A stretch of DNA of 64,000 nt, taken from assembly GCF_019396385.1 (NCBI RefSeq), contig NZ_JAHKRN010000011.1:124001-188000 (forward strand). The letters are read 5' to 3'. The translations under genes were made by a program, and so were the position numbers. Source of the DNA: Nonomuraea harbinensis. GTDB lineage: Bacteria; Actinomycetota; Actinomycetes; Streptosporangiales; Streptosporangiaceae. Positions within the stretch are counted from its first letter, which is position 1. Each line of letters starts with the position of its first letter. Of the stretch, positions 51,722 through 60,638 are shown one piece after another. The notes below the pieces were generated by a model, which was given only the letters and a program-made list of their open reading frames with translations, was not told the DNA's origin and ran no database searches.

Positions 51722-52435
51722 GTGGACTTCTGGGGGACCATCCTCGTCCTGATCAGACGCTGGTACGTGGCCCTGCCGGCCTTTCTGCTGGCCCTCGGCG
51801 GCGCCTTCTACGCCTACAGCACGATCCCGGTCACCTACACCACCACCGCCGTGCTCGTGCTGACCGCGCCGACCACCGGCGGGATCCTGCCACCCGACCC
51901 CGACCAGCCCGTGCCCCAGGTCAACCCGCTGCTCAACTTCGACCACGGGCTGGACGTGGCCGCCTCGATGCTGATCAGCGTCATGAGCACGCCGGACATG
52001 GTGGCCGACATGGGCACGGCCGAGGGCGACACCGAGTACGCGGTCACCAACGGCACCAACAACCTGGAGTCGCTGGCGACCGGGCCGCTGGTGTTCGTCG
52101 AGGGGGAGAGTCGCACGCCGGAGGCGTCCGCGGCCATCGTCCGGCAGGTGATCGAGCGGGTCGGGCAGGAGCTCGACGTGCGGCAGCGGCAGGTGCACGC
52201 GCCGCCGGAAACGTACATCACGATCAGCGAGGCGGTGCCGCCGACCACGCCCGCGCCCCAGCAGGGTAGGAAGCTCCGCTCGGCGGCGGCGGCCCTCGGC
52301 CTCGGCGTGATCGCCGCCCTGACGGCGGCCTTCGCGGCGGAGAGCCTGGCGGCCCCGCTCCGCCGCCGCCGCCGCCGTCCCGGCCCCCAGCCCGAGGAGA
52401 GGGAACTGGTCGGCGCCGAGAAGGCAGGGCCGTGA
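51722..52435 (+). CDS. Second Wzz-like co-polymerase
   Basis: 237 residues from the GTG at 51722 with GGGAGGG upstream. Two membrane helices (WYVALPAFLLALGGAFYAY and SAAAALGLGVIAALTAAFAA) flank a domain clearly related to the 38698 gene: VLTAPTTGGILP, NPLLNFDHGLDVAASMLISVMSTPDM, LVFVEGESRTPEA. The C-terminal tail is short and basic. It is coupled (GTGA overlap) to the Wzy-like gene, so this copy is probably the one that works with the polymerase. Confidence 0.82.
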   Translation: MDFWGTILVLIRRWYVALPAFLLALGGAFYAYSTIPVTYTTTAVLVLTAPTTGGILPPDPDQPVPQVNPLLNFDHGLDVAASMLISVMSTPDMVADMGTAEGDTEYAVTNGTNNLESLATGPLVFVEGESRTPEASAAIVRQVIERVGQELDVRQRQVHAPPETYITISEAVPPTTPAPQQGRKLRSAAAALGLGVIAALTAAFAAESLAAPLRRRRRRPGPQPEERELVGAEKAGP

Positions 52436-53757
52436 CGGAGCCACCGCCCCGGGCGGATGGGGCGACGGTGGCGGCGGTGTTCGCCTTCGTGCTGCTGGTG
52501 GTGCCCGCGCGGCTGGTGCTGAAGTACCTGCCGCTGTCGCTCACGCCCGCGAACGTGGTCAGCCTGGTCGCCGCGCTGCTGTGGCTGTGCGCGCAGCTGA
52601 CGCTCGCGCTCGGGGCAGCCAAGGGGCGCAATCCGGTACGTACCGCGCTGTTCGCCTATTTCACCGCCATGCTCGCCACGTACGGCTTCGCCACGTACGG
52701 CCCGATGGAGTCGGACGAGCTCAACCTGGCCGACCACTCGTTCGTGCTCGTGGTGGCGATCGTCGGGCTGGCGCTGACCGTGTGCGACGGGGTGCGCGGG
52801 CTGCGGCGGCTGGACTTCGTGCTGAAGACGCTCGTCGTGGCCGGCGCGGTGATCGCGGTGATCGGCGCGCTCCAGTTCCTGTTATCGATCGACCTCACCC
52901 GGTTCATGGAGCTGCCGATCCTGCGCTACACGACCGAGGGCGACGCGTTCGTGCTGGAGCGGGCCGACCTGCGGCGGGTGGCCGCCACCACCGGGCATCC
53001 GATCGAGTTCGGCGTCACCTGCGCGATGCTGCTGCCGCTGGCCGTGCACTACGGCGTGCGGGCGCGGGCGCTCCGGGAGCCGTCGCTGCGCTGGTGGGCG
53101 TGCGCGCTGCTGATCGGCTGCGGGCTGATGTTCTCGGTGTCCCGCTCGGCGATGCTCAGCCTGGCCGTGGTGGGCGTGGTGCTGTTCGCGGGCTGGCCGG
53201 TCAGGCGGCGGCTCCAGGCGCTGGTGGCGGCGGCCGGGTTCCTGGTGGCGGTCCGCATAGCTGTGCCGGGGCTGCTGGGCACGTTCGTCGGCCTGTTCAC
53301 CAACTTAGGCAACGACGAGAGCATCCAGTACCGCACCCACGACTACGCGGTCGCCGCGCAGCAGATCAGCCGCCACTTCTGGCTCGGCCGCGGGCTCGGC
53401 ACCTGGTACGCGCCCAAGCACCAGATCTTCGACAACCAGTACATCCTGTCCATGGTGGAGACCGGGCTGATCGGCACGGCGGCGTTCGCCGGGCTGTTCC
53501 TGGTCGCGTGCTACGCGGCGCTGCGGTCGCGTTTCCTCAGCGCCGACCCCGTCACCCGCGACCTCGGGCTCACGGTCGCCGCCTGCCTGGTGGTGCCGCT
53601 GGCCGGGTCGTTCACGTTCGACCTGCTGTCGTTCCACACCGTGACGGGGATCTCGTTCCTCCTGGTCGGCGCGGCGGGCGCGCTGCTGCGCGCGGTACGC
53701 GCCGATCAGCTCGCGCCCTCGCAGGCCAGCGGGCCGACGATCGAGGTGACCCGATAG
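52432..53757 (+). CDS. O-antigen polymerase/ligase-like membrane protein
   Basis: 441 residues from a GTG at 52432. About 11-12 hydrophobic helices and a large extracytoplasmic loop containing YRTHDYAVAAQQISRHFWLGRGLGTW, the Wzy_C/RfaL-like motif with conserved H and R residues, followed by DNQYILSMVETGLIGTAAF. It polymerises the lipid-linked repeats outside the membrane or ligates the polymer to an acceptor; sequence alone does not separate the two. The 3' end overlaps the convergent lipoprotein gene by 52 nt. Confidence 0.87.
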   Translation: MTEPPPRADGATVAAVFAFVLLVVPARLVLKYLPLSLTPANVVSLVAALLWLCAQLTLALGAAKGRNPVRTALFAYFTAMLATYGFATYGPMESDELNLADHSFVLVVAIVGLALTVCDGVRGLRRLDFVLKTLVVAGAVIAVIGALQFLLSIDLTRFMELPILRYTTEGDAFVLERADLRRVAATTGHPIEFGVTCAMLLPLAVHYGVRARALREPSLRWWACALLIGCGLMFSVSRSAMLSLAVVGVVLFAGWPVRRRLQALVAAAGFLVAVRIAVPGLLGTFVGLFTNLGNDESIQYRTHDYAVAAQQISRHFWLGRGLGTWYAPKHQIFDNQYILSMVETGLIGTAAFAGLFLVACYAALRSRFLSADPVTRDLGLTVAACLVVPLAGSFTFDLLSFHTVTGISFLLVGAAGALLRAVRADQLAPSQASGPTIEVTR

Positions 53758-54641
53758 CTCGCGTCGATGGTCACCAGTTCGTTCCCGGCCCAGTCGGCAC
53801 GGCCGCACTCGGAGTCGACCGGGCCGTACACCCACGACTTGTCGACGAGCTTGTTGCCGCGCACCACCTGCTTGCCGCGCGCGTTGCGCACCTGGATGCT
53901 GAACGTGCCGCCCATCACCAGGTTGCCGGTGACCACGACGTCCTCGGACTTCTCGTCCACCAGGAAGATCGGCGCGGTGATGTGCTCGGCCTCGCGCTGG
54001 TCGACGGTGTTGTGGTGGAAGGTCAGGCCCTTGCCGCCGTTGTAGGCCTGGATGCCGTCGGAGTGGTCGCCGGGGTTCGAGCAGAGTTTCACGTACGAGT
54101 CGCGGATGTCCACGGCGTCACCGGAGACGCGGAAGCCGTCGCTGTGGCCCTGGACGAGCACGCGGGTGGCGGTGTACTTGTCGTGGCCGATCGCGGGCAG
54201 CGGGCCGCAGGTCCTCGTGGTGCCGACGGTGGTGTCCGTGATCGTGAACCGGAACGAACGGTCGCCGTCGGCGTTGGTGACGTGCCCGTCGATGACGCTG
54301 TTCTTGATGGTGACGTCGTCGGCGTGGACGAGCAGGGGGCCGCGGATGTGCACGCCGTCGAGCACGGCCCCCGGTGTCTGGACCTTGTACGCGACGTCCT
54401 CGGTGTTGAGCGGGACCTCGGTCAGCCGGACACCCTTCGGCGCTCCCGTACAGGCCGGCGTGGGATGGTCGGGGCAGGAACTGCCGTCGGGCCTGACGAT
54501 CGCCGCCGACGGACTGGGCGCCGGCGGCGCGACCGTGGGCCGCGGCTCCGCCTGACATGCCGTCAGCAGCACCACCATCGAGATGACCACGACGGCCGCA
54601 CGGCCCGGAACCGGTGTGGTGGGGTGGGCGTTCACGGGCAT
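53706..54641 (-). CDS. Lipoprotein with right-handed beta-helix domain
   Basis: 311 residues from the second Met codon (54641). The lipobox is VVLLTACQ, so it is anchored at the outer membrane face. After a Pro-rich spacer the body is a parallel beta-helix with repeating turns: VKIKNS-like units (DDVTIKNSVIDGHV, ATRVLVQGHSDGFRV, DVVVTGNLVMGGTFSIQV, QVVRGNKLV). This fold is common in polysaccharide lyases, hydrolases and epimerases. It may trim or modify the exported polymer. It follows the second rmlC-like gene by 6 nt. Confidence 0.82.
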   Translation of the reverse strand: MPVNAHPTTPVPGRAAVVVISMVVLLTACQAEPRPTVAPPAPSPSAAIVRPDGSSCPDHPTPACTGAPKGVRLTEVPLNTEDVAYKVQTPGAVLDGVHIRGPLLVHADDVTIKNSVIDGHVTNADGDRSFRFTITDTTVGTTRTCGPLPAIGHDKYTATRVLVQGHSDGFRVSGDAVDIRDSYVKLCSNPGDHSDGIQAYNGGKGLTFHHNTVDQREAEHITAPIFLVDEKSEDVVVTGNLVMGGTFSIQVRNARGKQVVRGNKLVDKSWVYGPVDSECGRADWAGNELVTIDASYRVTSIVGPLACEGAS

Positions 54642-54647
54642 CACCTC

Positions 54648-55196
54648 TCAGCCGCCGAGCCGGCGCGACAGGTCGGCCCAGGAGCCCGCGCGCAGGTCGC
54701 GGTCGCTCACTTCGGTCACCGGCAGGGGCCACGCTATCTTGAGGTCCGGATCGTCGTACCGGACCGCGAGATCCTCCGCGGGGTCGTGCTCGCGGTCGAT
54801 GCGGTAGCAGGTGTCGGCGGGCTCCGTCAGCGCCTGGAAGCCGTGCAGCAGCCCGGGCGGCACGTACAGGACGGTGAAGTCCTCGTCGTCCAGCCGCACA
54901 GCCATCTGCCTGCCGAAGGTCGGCGAGCCGGGCCGGGCGTCCACCAGCACGTCGTGGATCGCCCCCCGGGCGCAGCGCACCAGCTTGGCCTCACCCTGCC
55001 CACCGCGCCCGTGCAGCCCTCTGACGGTGCCCCGGACCGACCTCGACTGGCTGTCCTGGATGAACGTCTCCGGCTTCAGCCCCGCCTCGGCGGCCACGGC
55101 GGCGTCGAACGTCCGGGTGAACAGGCCGCGCCGGTCCCGGTGCGGCACCGGCCTGAACAGCAGAACCCCGTCGATCTCGCCCGATTCCACTCTCAA
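54648..55196 (-). CDS. dTDP-4-dehydrorhamnose 3,5-epimerase-like protein (second copy)
   Basis: 182 residues. Cupin with LLFRPVPHRDRRGLFTRTFDAAVAAEAG, QDSQSRSVRGTVRGLHGRGGQGEAKLVRCARGAIHDVLVD, SPTFGRQMAVRLDD and VPPGLLHGFQAL. The catalytic His (RGLH) is kept, but the usual FQ after it is GR. It differs strongly from the copy at 29862. It may be a 3-epimerase or act on another NDP-6-deoxy-4-ketosugar. It is transcribed with the beta-helix lipoprotein. Confidence 0.87.
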   Translation of the reverse strand: MRVESGEIDGVLLFRPVPHRDRRGLFTRTFDAAVAAEAGLKPETFIQDSQSRSVRGTVRGLHGRGGQGEAKLVRCARGAIHDVLVDARPGSPTFGRQMAVRLDDEDFTVLYVPPGLLHGFQALTEPADTCYRIDREHDPAEDLAVRYDDPDLKIAWPLPVTEVSDRDLRAGSWADLSRRLGG

Positions 55197-55222
55197 GCTG
55201 TCTCCTTCCGAAAGGCGGTGTG

Positions 55223-56068
55223 ATGAAGCCGACGGTCAGCGTGGTGATCCCGGCCCACGACGAGGCAGGCGTGATCGCGGCGAACCTGGACACGTTGCTG
55301 ACGGGGACCGGGCCCGGCGAGTTCGACGTGATCGTGGTGGCCAACGCCTGCACGGACGGCACCGCGCGGGCCGCCGCCCGGCCGGGCGTGCGGGTGCTGG
55401 AGACCTCGCGAGCGGGCAAGGTGGAGGCGCTGCGCCTGGGCGACGACGCCTGCCGCGCCTTCCCGCGCGTCTACCTGGACGCGGACGTGCGGCTGGACGC
55501 GAAGTCGGTGCGCGCGCTGGCCGAGGCGGCGTCCCGGCCGGGGGTGCTGGCCTGCGCGCCGGTGCCCGAGTGGGACCTGGCGGGGACGGGGCGGGTCGTC
55601 CGGCGGGTGCACCGGGTGCACGACCGGCTGATCGCGCCGTCCCGGGCGCTGGCCGGGGTGGGGGTCTACGTGCTGACCGAGGAGGGACACCGGCGGGTGT
55701 TCCCGCTGCCCGACGTGATCTCCGACGACGGCTACGTGGACGGGTCCTTCACCGGCGACGAGCGCGTGGTGGTGACCGAGGCCAGGTCGGTCGTCCGGCC
55801 CGCCCGCACGGTCCGCGCCCACCTGGCCCGCCGGGTGCGGGTCAGGCAGGGCAACCGGCAGCTCGCCGGGCTCGGCAGGCCAGGCCGCTCGCTCCGCGCC
55901 GGAGCCCTGCGCGACCTCCTCGCCGCCCGCGAGGTGAGCGCCCTCGACGCCGCCTGCTACCTGACGGTCCTCGCCGCCGACCGCGCCCTCACCCTCCTGA
56001 GAGGCGGGAAGACGGCCTGGGGTACGGACACCGGCACCCGAAGCGGACGACCCCCGGCAACCCCGTGA
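55223..56068 (+). CDS. GT2-family glycosyltransferase
   Basis: 281 residues from the ATG at 55223 (an immediately preceding GTG is in frame). GT-A motifs: VSVVIPAHDEAGVIAANLDTLL, DVIVVANACTDGTARAA, VYLDADVRLD (the DxD) and a C-terminal domain ending near LTLLRGG. It is alone on the plus strand between minus-strand units. The 26-bp gap to the divergent epimerase gene means its promoter must lie within that gene. Confidence 0.87.
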   Translation: MKPTVSVVIPAHDEAGVIAANLDTLLTGTGPGEFDVIVVANACTDGTARAAARPGVRVLETSRAGKVEALRLGDDACRAFPRVYLDADVRLDAKSVRALAEAASRPGVLACAPVPEWDLAGTGRVVRRVHRVHDRLIAPSRALAGVGVYVLTEEGHRRVFPLPDVISDDGYVDGSFTGDERVVVTEARSVVRPARTVRAHLARRVRVRQGNRQLAGLGRPGRSLRAGALRDLLAAREVSALDAACYLTVLAADRALTLLRGGKTAWGTDTGTRSGRPPATP

Positions 56069-56091
56069 CCCGGCAGCCGCGAGCGGAAACC

Positions 56092-56143
56092 GGACCCCCA
56101 TAGAAAAGCCGCGACGCGCGGTGGCAGGGGTCACCGGGGGTCC
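56092..56143. terminator. Nested inverted repeats between convergent glycosyltransferases
   Basis: GGACCCCC (56092-56099) pairs with GGGGGTCC (56136-56143), enclosing a smaller perfect hairpin CCGCG-ACG-CGCGG (56109-56121). It sits in the 62-nt gap between two convergent genes, where a bidirectional terminator is expected. There is no U-run, as is common in high-GC actinomycetes. Confidence 0.55.
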
Positions 56144-57315
56144 GTGGCGGCTTCGTAGGCCGCGAGGAGGGCCTTCTTCGAGTGGTCCCATGACAGCGGT
56201 CCCGCGACCCGCAGCATGCCGATCTCGCCCATGCGACGCCGCTCGTCCGGATCGTCCAGCAGCCGCGCGATGAGCTTGGCGAACTCCGACTCGTCGTTGG
56301 CCGGCGCGTACAGGGCCGCCTCGCCCGCCGACACCCGCGCCTCCCGCAGCTCGAAGGAGACGATCGGCCGGGCCATCGCCATGTACTCCATGACCTTGTT
56401 CATGGTGGAGACGTCGTTGAGCGGATTCAACGGGTCCGGCGACAGACACACGTCGGCCGTCGACAGGTAACGCATCAGGTCCGGGTCCGGGATCCGCCCG
56501 GTGAACTCGACGGCCTCGCCCAGCCCCAGCTCGCGGGAGAGCGCCACCATCGCGTCGAAGGTGTCGCCGCCGCCGACGAACACCGCGTGCCAGTCGGTCC
56601 GCCCGTGCTCGTCACGCAGCCGCGCCAGGCTGCGCAGCGCGTAGTCGACCCCGTCCTGCGGCCCCATCACGCCGAGGTAGCACAGCAGGTGCGGCTTGCC
56701 GCGCCGCAGCTCGGGCTCGGCGGGCACCTGGTGGAACCGCTCCACGACGGGCGCGCTGCGCACCACGAACACCTCGCCGGGCAGCTTGCCGCCGCGTGAC
56801 AGCGCCACCTGCCGGTAGCTCTCGTTGGTGGCGATCACCACGTGCGCGGCCCGGTACGTGCGCCGCTCCAGCAGGCACACGGCCCGGTACAGCAGGTCGC
56901 GCCCCCGGCCGAAGCGCGACAGGTACAACTCGGGCACCAGGTCGTGCTGGTCGAACACGAACCGGGTGCCCTTGCCCCGCATGGCCAGCGCCACCAGGAA
57001 GAACAGGTCGGGCGGGTTGCACCCGTGCACCACGTCGAAGCGCCCGAGCCGGCGGGCGATGCGGAAGGTGTGCCACAGCGCCGACCCGTACTCGCGCAGA
57101 TAGCCGACGGGTCCGCCGGTGGCGGCGCGGAGCGGGTAGCGGTGGATGCGCACGCCGTCGATCACCGCCTCGGCCTCGCGGTCCTGCTTGGCGCCCATCG
57201 GACAGATGACGTGCACCTCCCAGCCCGCCTCGCGTAACGCGACGCTCTCCTGCCAGACGCGGCGGTCGAGCGGGACGGAGAGGTTCTCGACGAGGATGAG
57301 CGCTCTACCAGCCAA
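56131..57315 (-). CDS. GT4-family glycosyltransferase
   Basis: 394 residues from a TTG at 57315, overlapping the dehydrogenase gene by 11 nt; no better start is nearby and homologues begin at this LILVENLSVPLDRRVWQE segment. GT-B fold: N-terminal HGCNPPDLFFLVALAMRGKGTRFVFDQHDLVPE and C-terminal LCYLGVMGPQDGVDYALRSL, DVCLSPDPLNPLNDVSTMNKVMEYMAMARPIVSFELREAR. The DQHDLVPE region is typical of transferases using UDP- or GDP-sugars in capsule loci. Coupled to the upstream AlgD-like gene, whose product may be its donor. Confidence 0.87.
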   Translation of the reverse strand: MAGRALILVENLSVPLDRRVWQESVALREAGWEVHVICPMGAKQDREAEAVIDGVRIHRYPLRAATGGPVGYLREYGSALWHTFRIARRLGRFDVVHGCNPPDLFFLVALAMRGKGTRFVFDQHDLVPELYLSRFGRGRDLLYRAVCLLERRTYRAAHVVIATNESYRQVALSRGGKLPGEVFVVRSAPVVERFHQVPAEPELRRGKPHLLCYLGVMGPQDGVDYALRSLARLRDEHGRTDWHAVFVGGGDTFDAMVALSRELGLGEAVEFTGRIPDPDLMRYLSTADVCLSPDPLNPLNDVSTMNKVMEYMAMARPIVSFELREARVSAGEAALYAPANDESEFAKLIARLLDDPDERRRMGEIGMLRVAGPLSWDHSKKALLAAYEAATDPR

Positions 57316-58609
57316 TGCCCACGTAATCCCTTCTGTCCCGGTGTGTCGCGGCTCCCGGCACGCGCACGAGGTCGATCACCTTGCCGCGGAAGCCGTCGAG
57401 CCCGTCCAGCACGGCCGGATCCGTGCTGCCGATCACGCACACCTCCGCGTGGTCCAGCACCTCGGTCACCGAGTCGGCGAGCAGGTCGCCCAGGTGCGGC
57501 AGCCGCTCGGCGATGTACTCGCGGTTGGCCCCCATCAGCCGCGACATCGACACGTTGGCGTCATAGATGCGCAGGTCGTAGCCCTTGCCGAGGAGTCGTT
57601 CGGCCAGCTCCACCAGCGGGCTCTCGCGCAGGTCGTCGGTGCCCGGCTTGAACGACAGCCCGAACAGCCCGACCTTGCGCAGCCCCGGCGCGGTGACCAG
57701 GTCGAAGGCCCGCCGCAGGTGCGCCTCGTTGGCGGGCAGCACGTGCGACAGCAGCGGCACCGACACGTCCGCCTTGCGCGCCGCGTACACCAGGCCGCGC
57801 AGGTCCTTGGGCAGGCAGGAGCCGCCGAAGGCGAACCCGGGCCGCAGGTAGGCCGGGCTGATGTTGAGCTTCCTGTCGGCCAGGAACACGTCCATGACCT
57901 GGTACGAGTCCACGCCGAGGGCCTGGCAGACCGCGCCCAGCTCGTTGGCGAAACCGATCTTGACAGCATGGAAGGCGTTGTCCGCATATTTCGTCATTTC
58001 GGCCACCGGGATCGGCACCCTGAACACCTCGCCCGGCAGCCCCTCGTACAGCGCGGCCACCACGTCCCCGCTGGCCGGATCCGACTCCCCGATCACCGTC
58101 TTCGGCGGCGCGAAGAAGTCGCGCACGCTCGTCCCCTCGCGCAGGAACTCCGGGTTGACCGCCACCCCGAAGTCCGCGCCCGCCCGCAGCCCGGAGGACA
58201 GCTCCAGGATCGGGATCAGCAGCTCGGCGCAGGTGCCCGGCAGCATGGTGCTGCGGAAGACCACGACGTGCCCGGGTCGCAGCGCCCGGCCGATCTGCTC
58301 GGCGACCCGCTCCAGGTAGGCGGTCGACAGGCTGCCGTTCGGCGCGGACGGGGTGCCGACGCAGACGAGGGAGAGGTCGCTGGACCCGACCGCCGCGGCG
58401 GCGTCCGAGGTGGCGCGCAGCCTGCCCTCCCGCACGGCGCGCTCGACCAGCTCGCCGATGCGTTCCTCGACGATCGGCGCCCGGCCGCCGTTGACCAGCT
58501 CGATCTTGGCGGGGTTGACGTCCACGCCCACGACCTCGTGGCCCATCGAGGCCAGGCACGCCGCCGACACGCACCCCACGTAGCCGAGCCCGAAGACGCT
58601 GATCCGCAT
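57305..58609 (-). CDS. Nucleotide-sugar 6-dehydrogenase, AlgD (GDP-mannose) branch
   Basis: 434 residues from the ATG at 58609; the longer open frame upstream would run through the promoter element. NAD loop FGLGYVGCVSAACLASMGHEVVGVD; the catalytic Cys is in AFGGSCLPKDLRGL; VFRSTMLPGT and MTKYADNAFHAVKIGFANE are typical of GDP-mannose dehydrogenases rather than classical UDP-glucose dehydrogenase, though I cannot exclude UDP-glucose. It would make a uronic acid donor, giving the polymer negative charge. No GDP-mannose synthesis gene is in the window. Confidence 0.85.
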   Translation of the reverse strand: MRISVFGLGYVGCVSAACLASMGHEVVGVDVNPAKIELVNGGRAPIVEERIGELVERAVREGRLRATSDAAAAVGSSDLSLVCVGTPSAPNGSLSTAYLERVAEQIGRALRPGHVVVFRSTMLPGTCAELLIPILELSSGLRAGADFGVAVNPEFLREGTSVRDFFAPPKTVIGESDPASGDVVAALYEGLPGEVFRVPIPVAEMTKYADNAFHAVKIGFANELGAVCQALGVDSYQVMDVFLADRKLNISPAYLRPGFAFGGSCLPKDLRGLVYAARKADVSVPLLSHVLPANEAHLRRAFDLVTAPGLRKVGLFGLSFKPGTDDLRESPLVELAERLLGKGYDLRIYDANVSMSRLMGANREYIAERLPHLGDLLADSVTEVLDHAEVCVIGSTDPAVLDGLDGFRGKVIDLVRVPGAATHRDRRDYVGIGW

Positions 58610-58676
58610 GGCTTCCCCCGCTTGAAGAGCGTGCTGGACCGTGCAGAGGACGTTCGCGATCTTCCCCGCCTCCACC

Positions 58677-58708
58677 GGATATGTCGGGGATGTCCGTTGG
58701 AACGTTAC
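58677..58708 (-). promoter_or_regulatory. Locus promoter element upstream of the AlgD-like operon
   Basis: Read on the minus strand: CGTAACG (58709-58703), 16 nt, then CGACAT (58686-58681) inside CCGACATATCC. The start codon at 58609 is 71 nt beyond. The element overlaps the last codons of the CelD-like gene upstream. Confidence 0.6.
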
Positions 58709-59733
58709 GGATGTGTCCGAGTTCGGACAGATCTCACCATCGCCCGTGCCCGGGTCATCGCCACCGCCGCCGCCCGCCGCGCCGGATTCCGCGTCACCAA
58801 CCCCTGGCACACCCAGGTCTCGCCGGTCTTGGCCCGCCGCTTGTACTCGTCCTCACCCCGGCCGAGGTCGATCCGGTCCACGCCGAGCGTGGGCGCGGCG
58901 GCGACCAGCTCGCGCAGCAGCATCCAGCCGGGTGACAGCCGGGCGAACTCCGGGTCGTACACCGGGAACCACCAGTGCAGCACCCCGCCCGCGCGCAGCC
59001 CGAAGTGCGCGGCCACCAGCCGGGGCCCGGCGTGCAGCGTCGACAGCACCCCGCCGAACGACCCGTCGCGGGCGCCCAGCAGGCTCTCCAGCAGCCGCAC
59101 CCGGTCCGGCTCGGCGAAGTAGTCGGCCGCGCCGGTGGCCGCGTACTGCGCCCGCTTGAGCGCGATCACCAGCGCGAGCGCGTCCCGGTCCCGCGAGTCG
59201 GCCTCGAACTTCACGGTGCCGTGCTCGCGCTCGGCCTTCGCGGCCCGGCGACGCGCCTGGTTCATGTTGTCCCTGCCGCTGCGCGAGGCCCGCCCCAGGT
59301 AGCCGGGCAGCCCTCCGGTGACGTCCAGGTACGGCGACGGCCTGCGCCCCAGCACCCACGGCCCGAACCCGGGCGCCGCCTCCACCAGGTGGTCGAACGC
59401 GTACGCGGCGGTCCCCCTGGAGAGCAGCCCGAGCGGCCGGAACGGCGTCCCGGCGGCGAGCACCGGCCCCTGGAAGTCCGCGCCCGGCCAGCCGGCCGGC
59501 CGCAGCACCCGCCCGTCGCGGTGGTGCGGCACCAACGCGTCGATCCCGCCGTCGCCCGTGCTCACGGCCACGTGCACGGGCCGCCCGCTCGCGTGCACGG
59601 CGGCGGCGAAACCGGGATGGAAGTACGGGCTGTCCAGCACGGGGTTGGCGGCCCGCAGCGCGTGCCAGGCGTCGAGCTCGGCGGCGGAGAGCCCGTCGAA
59701 CGGCACGGTCCGCATGGCCGGAGCGCGGCTCAT
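58705..59733 (-). CDS. CelD/FemAB-like GNAT acyltransferase
   Basis: 342 residues. SPYFHPGFAAAVHASGRPVHVAV near the N-terminus and the second GNAT half RSGRDNMNQARRRAAKAERE, ALKRAQYAATGAADYF, LRAGGVLHWWFPVYDPEFARLSPGWMLLREL and RIDLGRGEDEYKRRAKTGE define the CelD/BioF2 family of polysaccharide-locus acyltransferases. It probably acylates a sugar of the repeat unit. Overlaps the downstream end of the GT2 gene by ATGA. Confidence 0.82.
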   Translation of the reverse strand: MSRAPAMRTVPFDGLSAAELDAWHALRAANPVLDSPYFHPGFAAAVHASGRPVHVAVSTGDGGIDALVPHHRDGRVLRPAGWPGADFQGPVLAAGTPFRPLGLLSRGTAAYAFDHLVEAAPGFGPWVLGRRPSPYLDVTGGLPGYLGRASRSGRDNMNQARRRAAKAEREHGTVKFEADSRDRDALALVIALKRAQYAATGAADYFAEPDRVRLLESLLGARDGSFGGVLSTLHAGPRLVAAHFGLRAGGVLHWWFPVYDPEFARLSPGWMLLRELVAAAPTLGVDRIDLGRGEDEYKRRAKTGETWVCQGLVTRNPARRAAAVAMTRARAMVRSVRTRTHP

Positions 59734-60638
59734 TGCGGCAGCGCCGTCATCCGGCGCGACGGCCGCACCAGGGCCGCGACGGAGGCGCGCGAGGTGCGCC
59801 GGCCCGCGAGCGCGCGCACGGACTCGCCGCCCAGCACCGCCAGGTAGTAGGCCAGCCCGGCCAGCGGCCCGTGCCGCCGCCGGTACAGGCGCACCTTGTT
59901 GACCACCAGCAGGGCGGCCAGCGTGGGGTCGATCCCCGAGTCGCCGCCGATGTGCTCGATCACCGACGCGGGCTCGTACCAGGTGGTCCAGCCCAGGTCG
60001 GCGGCGCGCAGGCAGAAGTCCGTCTCCTCACTGTAGAGCAGGAACGACTCGTCCCAGGGCCCCGCCTCGCGGATCACCCGGGGCGAGATCAGCATGGCCG
60101 CCCCCGTCGCCCAGGCGTACGCCCCCGGCCGCGCGTAGTCGCGCGGGTCCGTCACCAGCTCGCCCAGCCGCCCGACGCGGCCCGCCAGGCTGCCGCCGAT
60201 CACCGCCTCCACCAGCGCCCGCCCCACGGTCGGCCGCCTGCGCAGCGACGGCTGGAGCGAGCCGTCCGGGTTGACCATGTACGGCACCGCGATGCCCCGG
60301 CCCGGCTCGCGCAGGCACGCCAGCAGCGGCGCGACGGCCCCGGGCCGCAGCCGGCAGTCGGGGTTGAGCACGTACACGCCGTCGACCGCGTCCAGGTCGA
60401 GCGCCGCGATCCCGGCGTTGACCGCCGCCGCGTAGCCCGCGTTCCTGCCGGTCTGCACCACCCTGACCGGCGGCCCGGCCCGCTCGGCGACCGCGACGGA
60501 GCCGTCCTTCGAGGCGTTGTCCGCCACCACCACGTCCACGAGCTCCACGCCCTCGGCCCCGGCGGCGAGCGAGTCCAGGCAGCCGCCGAGCACGCCTTCG
60601 CTGTTGTAGGTGACGATCACCACGGCGACCCGGCCCAT
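59730..60638 (-). CDS. GT2-family glycosyltransferase, rhamnosyltransferase-like
   Basis: 302 residues. VAVVIVTYNSEGVLGGCLDSL, VVADNASKDGSV, NAGYAAAVNAGI, YVLNPDCRLRPGAV (DxD-equivalent NPD) and WDESFLLYSEETDFCLRAADLGW place it with rhamnosyltransferases of the WbbL/WsaF-like group. The rhamnose donor is made by the rml genes of this locus. It overlaps both neighbours by 1-4 nt. Confidence 0.9.
   Translation of the reverse strand: MGRVAVVIVTYNSEGVLGGCLDSLAAGAEGVELVDVVVADNASKDGSVAVAERAGPPVRVVQTGRNAGYAAAVNAGIAALDLDAVDGVYVLNPDCRLRPGAVAPLLACLREPGRGIAVPYMVNPDGSLQPSLRRRPTVGRALVEAVIGGSLAGRVGRLGELVTDPRDYARPGAYAWATGAAMLISPRVIREAGPWDESFLLYSEETDFCLRAADLGWTTWYEPASVIEHIGGDSGIDPTLAALLVVNKVRLYRRRHGPLAGLAYYLAVLGGESVRALAGRRTSRASVAALVRPSRRMTALPQ

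Noticed and set aside
51497..52444. Minus-strand 315-codon frame opposite wzz2
   Set aside because: Arginine/glycine-rich shadow of two real plus-strand genes.
57315..58810. Longer N-terminus of the AlgD-like dehydrogenase from 58810
   Set aside because: It would translate the promoter element and the end of the neighbouring gene; the Rossmann loop begins directly after the ATG at 58609.
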